From Methylophilus sp. 13 (lineage in GTDB: Bacteria; Pseudomonadota; Gammaproteobacteria; Burkholderiales; Methylophilaceae), in the NCBI RefSeq assembly GCF_015354335.1, contig NZ_JADKYR010000002.1:124001-188000 (forward strand): DNA of 64,000 bases, read 5' to 3'. Below are positions 62,305-64,000 of this stretch, piece by piece (position 1 is the first letter of the stretch; each line of letters begins with the position of its first letter). Both the position numbers and the translations under genes were made by a program. The notes beneath the pieces were generated by a model, which had not been told where the DNA came from, did not search any database, and saw only the letters and a program-made list of their open reading frames with translations.

Positions 62305-63105
62305 ATGACAGCCCCCTTTTACAAGCCTTTCGTGGTCATCTCTGCAGTGACCTTGTTACTGTGGCTGTCAGGGTGTGCGCAAAACCCTTCTTCCAACGCT
62401 CAAGCTCAACCTTATGACCAGCAGCCTATCGGACGCGAAAGCGGCGATATGGAATCTGCCCGCGTGCATACCGAACTTGGCGCGGAGTATTTCCGTCTCA
62501 AACGCTACGATGTGGCGCTTGAAGAGTTTAATACCGCGCTTGAACGCAGCGCGACCTATGCCCTTGCCTACAACGGTTTAGGCCTGGTCTATGCGGCCCT
62601 CGGTGAAAAAGCACGGGCAGAAGCCGCATTCAAGCGGGCGATTCAACTGCAACCAGCTAACTCGGAGTCACACAACAACTACGGCCGTTTTTTGTGCGAC
62701 CAAGGCCAATACGACGCCTCACAAAAAGAATTTCTGCTCGCGGTGAAGAATCCGTTGTATAAAACACCGCAAATTGCGCTGTATAACGCCGGCGTCTGTG
62801 CCTTACGTGCCCAGCAAAAACCACAGGCTGAGCAGTATTTTTATCAGGCACTGCAAGTGGACCCATTGGCCCACGCCAGTGCTTATCAATTGGCCAACCT
62901 GCAATTTGCACGCGGCGAGGCACAACTGGCACTCAACACCGTGCAAAATAGTGTGAACGTTGCCCCGACACCAGAGTCCCTCTTTTTGGCAGTCCGAATT
63001 TGCCGGTCCTTACAATTGGCCGATGATGCAAATTATTACAGTGTGCAACTGCACAAACTGTTTCCGAATGCCAATGAAACTAAACAATTGCTGAAAACGG
63101 AGTAA
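62305..63105 (+). CDS. pilW: type IV pilus biogenesis/stability lipoprotein PilW (PilF)
   Basis: 266-aa TPR lipoprotein that helps the secretin PilQ assemble. The signal peptide ends in lipobox LSGC. TPR repeats follow (ARVHTELGAEYFRLKRYDVA; YALAYNGLGLVYAALGEKA; SHNNYGRFLCDQGQYD). ATG at 62305 lies 4 bp after rlmN; a GTG one codon earlier is also possible. The order rlmN-pilW-rodZ is conserved in betaproteobacteria. Confidence 0.93.
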   Translation: MTAPFYKPFVVISAVTLLLWLSGCAQNPSSNAQAQPYDQQPIGRESGDMESARVHTELGAEYFRLKRYDVALEEFNTALERSATYALAYNGLGLVYAALGEKARAEAAFKRAIQLQPANSESHNNYGRFLCDQGQYDASQKEFLLAVKNPLYKTPQIALYNAGVCALRAQQKPQAEQYFYQALQVDPLAHASAYQLANLQFARGEAQLALNTVQNSVNVAPTPESLFLAVRICRSLQLADDANYYSVQLHKLFPNANETKQLLKTE

Positions 63106-64000
63106 ATGCACGTGACGTCAGAAGATACCACCAACGTCAATCCTGCACCGGCAGAAAAACCCAGACGTGGCCGTCGGCCCAAGAATGCTGCCACCACGCA
63201 GACGGCAGCCAGCCATGCGCCCACAACAGACACTGCGGTGAGCCTGGAGCAAACGCCTGCAGCAGTCTCGGTTGCGCAAGCAGCGGCCGCAGAAGCTTCG
63301 CGCATGGATATCACACCTGGCGATACTAGCAATCTCAATCCAGCACCTACCGATGCGCCTGAAGAGTACGGTGCCGCCATGGGCTTGGAAAGCATCCCGC
63401 AGCAAGCAGTGAACCCGTCGATCGCTTATGGCTCTGGCTGCGGCAATGTCCTCAAAGCGGCACGAGAGGCACAGGGCTTGAGTATCCACGAAGTGTCTGG
63501 CCAATTGCGCCTGGGCGTCAAGCAAATCCAGGCCATTGAGCAGGATGACTTTGATAAGTTGCCACAACCAAGCATTGTGCGCGGCTTTATCCGTAACTAC
63601 GCACGCTTGCTCAATATTGATGTGGCGCCCATCATCGAGGCCTATCAACGCATCGTGCCTAACAAGACCCCGCTGCCCTTGAGTGTCCGCTCGAATGCCA
63701 GCCGTTCGGTGATTGATAAACCGGTGCGCGTCTTGCGTCCGCAACGCTTGCTCACCCTGCTGATCTTTTTGATATTGGCCGCGATTGCCGCCTATTTTTA
63801 TATCAACCATATCAAGCCGCACACACTCAAAGATGCTTCACTGGCGCTGGATGTGGAAGAAATCAGTGAAACAACGGGTCAGCAAATCGAAATTCCAGTG
63901 CCTCCGGCAACTGCGACCGCCCCCGAAGCAAGCAATAGCGCGACCGTAGAAACCGGTAATACTGCCAGTACAGCCTCAGTAGAGGCGCCCGCAGAAACCA
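63106..64000 (+). CDS. rodZ: RodZ-like cytoskeletal protein (3' truncated by window)
   Basis: 298 codons are visible and the gene runs off the right edge. An Ala/Pro/Thr-rich N-terminal segment (about 1-105) is followed by an HTH_25 domain (KAAREAQGLSIHEVSGQLRL, QIQAIEQDDFDKLPQ, GFIRNYARLLNID). One membrane helix (LLTLLIFLILAAIAAYFYI, about 210-230) is then followed by a periplasmic Pro/Ala/Thr-rich part. It anchors MreB and controls cell width. The N-terminal extension before the HTH is longer than in E. coli RodZ. GGAG at the end of pilW serves as ribosome-binding site. Confidence 0.92.
   Translation, partial: MHVTSEDTTNVNPAPAEKPRRGRRPKNAATTQTAASHAPTTDTAVSLEQTPAAVSVAQAAAAEASRMDITPGDTSNLNPAPTDAPEEYGAAMGLESIPQQAVNPSIAYGSGCGNVLKAAREAQGLSIHEVSGQLRLGVKQIQAIEQDDFDKLPQPSIVRGFIRNYARLLNIDVAPIIEAYQRIVPNKTPLPLSVRSNASRSVIDKPVRVLRPQRLLTLLIFLILAAIAAYFYINHIKPHTLKDASLALDVEEISETTGQQIEIPVPPATATAPEASNSATVETGNTASTASVEAPAET

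Noticed and set aside
63118-63822. 234-codon open frame opposite rodZ
   Set aside because: Antisense to the rodZ coding region, which has a good start site and recognisable HTH and membrane segments.
1-64000. tRNA or rRNA genes
   Set aside because: Scanning by eye for T-arm and anticodon-arm patterns gave no candidate; a covariance search would be needed to exclude one with certainty.

Overview
The window is a chromosomal segment of a betaproteobacterial methylotroph, most likely a member of the Methylophilaceae (Methylophilus/Methylotenera/Methylobacillus type). The diagnostic evidence is a complete formyltransferase/hydrolase operon (fhcBADC, 56.0-60.5 kb) for tetrahydromethanopterin/methylofuran-dependent formaldehyde oxidation. 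A second cluster (26.7-30.0 kb) carries mfnB, a DUF447 gene, a dihydropteroate-synthase-like gene and a DmrB/AfpA-type flavoprotein gene, which belong to the synthesis of those C1 carriers. Housekeeping order is typically proteobacterial: ffs-dnaX-ybaB-recR, hfq-hflX-hflK-hflC-DUF2065...purA, rlmN-pilW-rodZ, and rluD divergent from bamD.

Layout. 0-3.3 kb: end of a helicase gene, amiC-tsaE, and divergent queG. 3.2-13 kb: glycogen/alpha-glucan block (ROK glucokinase, malQ, GH57, glgC on the minus strand; glgB and pgi on the plus strand). 13-16.8 kb: NarL-type two-component pair and a GGDEF protein. 17-20 kb: SRP RNA, dnaX, ybaB, recR. 20.2-22.6 kb: EAL-CBS-GGDEF-sensor protein. 22.6-25.3 kb: mtaD-like hydrolase, ubiG, gph. 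25.4-26.6 kb: OmpA-type porin with a clear promoter. 26.7-32.6 kb: hisZ, purA and the C1-carrier cofactor genes, all on the minus strand. 32.7-36.4 kb: hfq/hfl operon. 36.5-45 kb: gltX, rimO, ZIP transporter, HAD phosphatase, pgeF, rluD, bamD. 45-50 kb: small membrane and hypothetical proteins, a PQQ-type sugar dehydrogenase, EamA and VOC proteins.

50.4-52.7 kb is the accessory region: a chromosomal integron. An intact IntI-type tyrosine recombinase is transcribed away from a short cassette array on the opposite strand. I see an attI junction, two recognisable attC sites, one miniature attC-like site, and three or four cassettes encoding small proteins I do not recognise. It is followed by a GAF-PAS-GGDEF-EAL protein, trhO, the fhc operon, ndk, rlmN, pilW and the 5' part of rodZ, which runs off the window.

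How the parts work together: the fhc complex uses methylofuran and H4MPT, whose synthesis depends in part on the 26.7-30 kb cluster. Fixed carbon can be stored through pgi, glgC and glgB and recovered through malQ, GH57 and glucokinase. Three GGDEF-containing proteins point to cyclic-di-GMP control of lifestyle. No tRNA, rRNA, CRISPR array, IS element or prophage was recognised.
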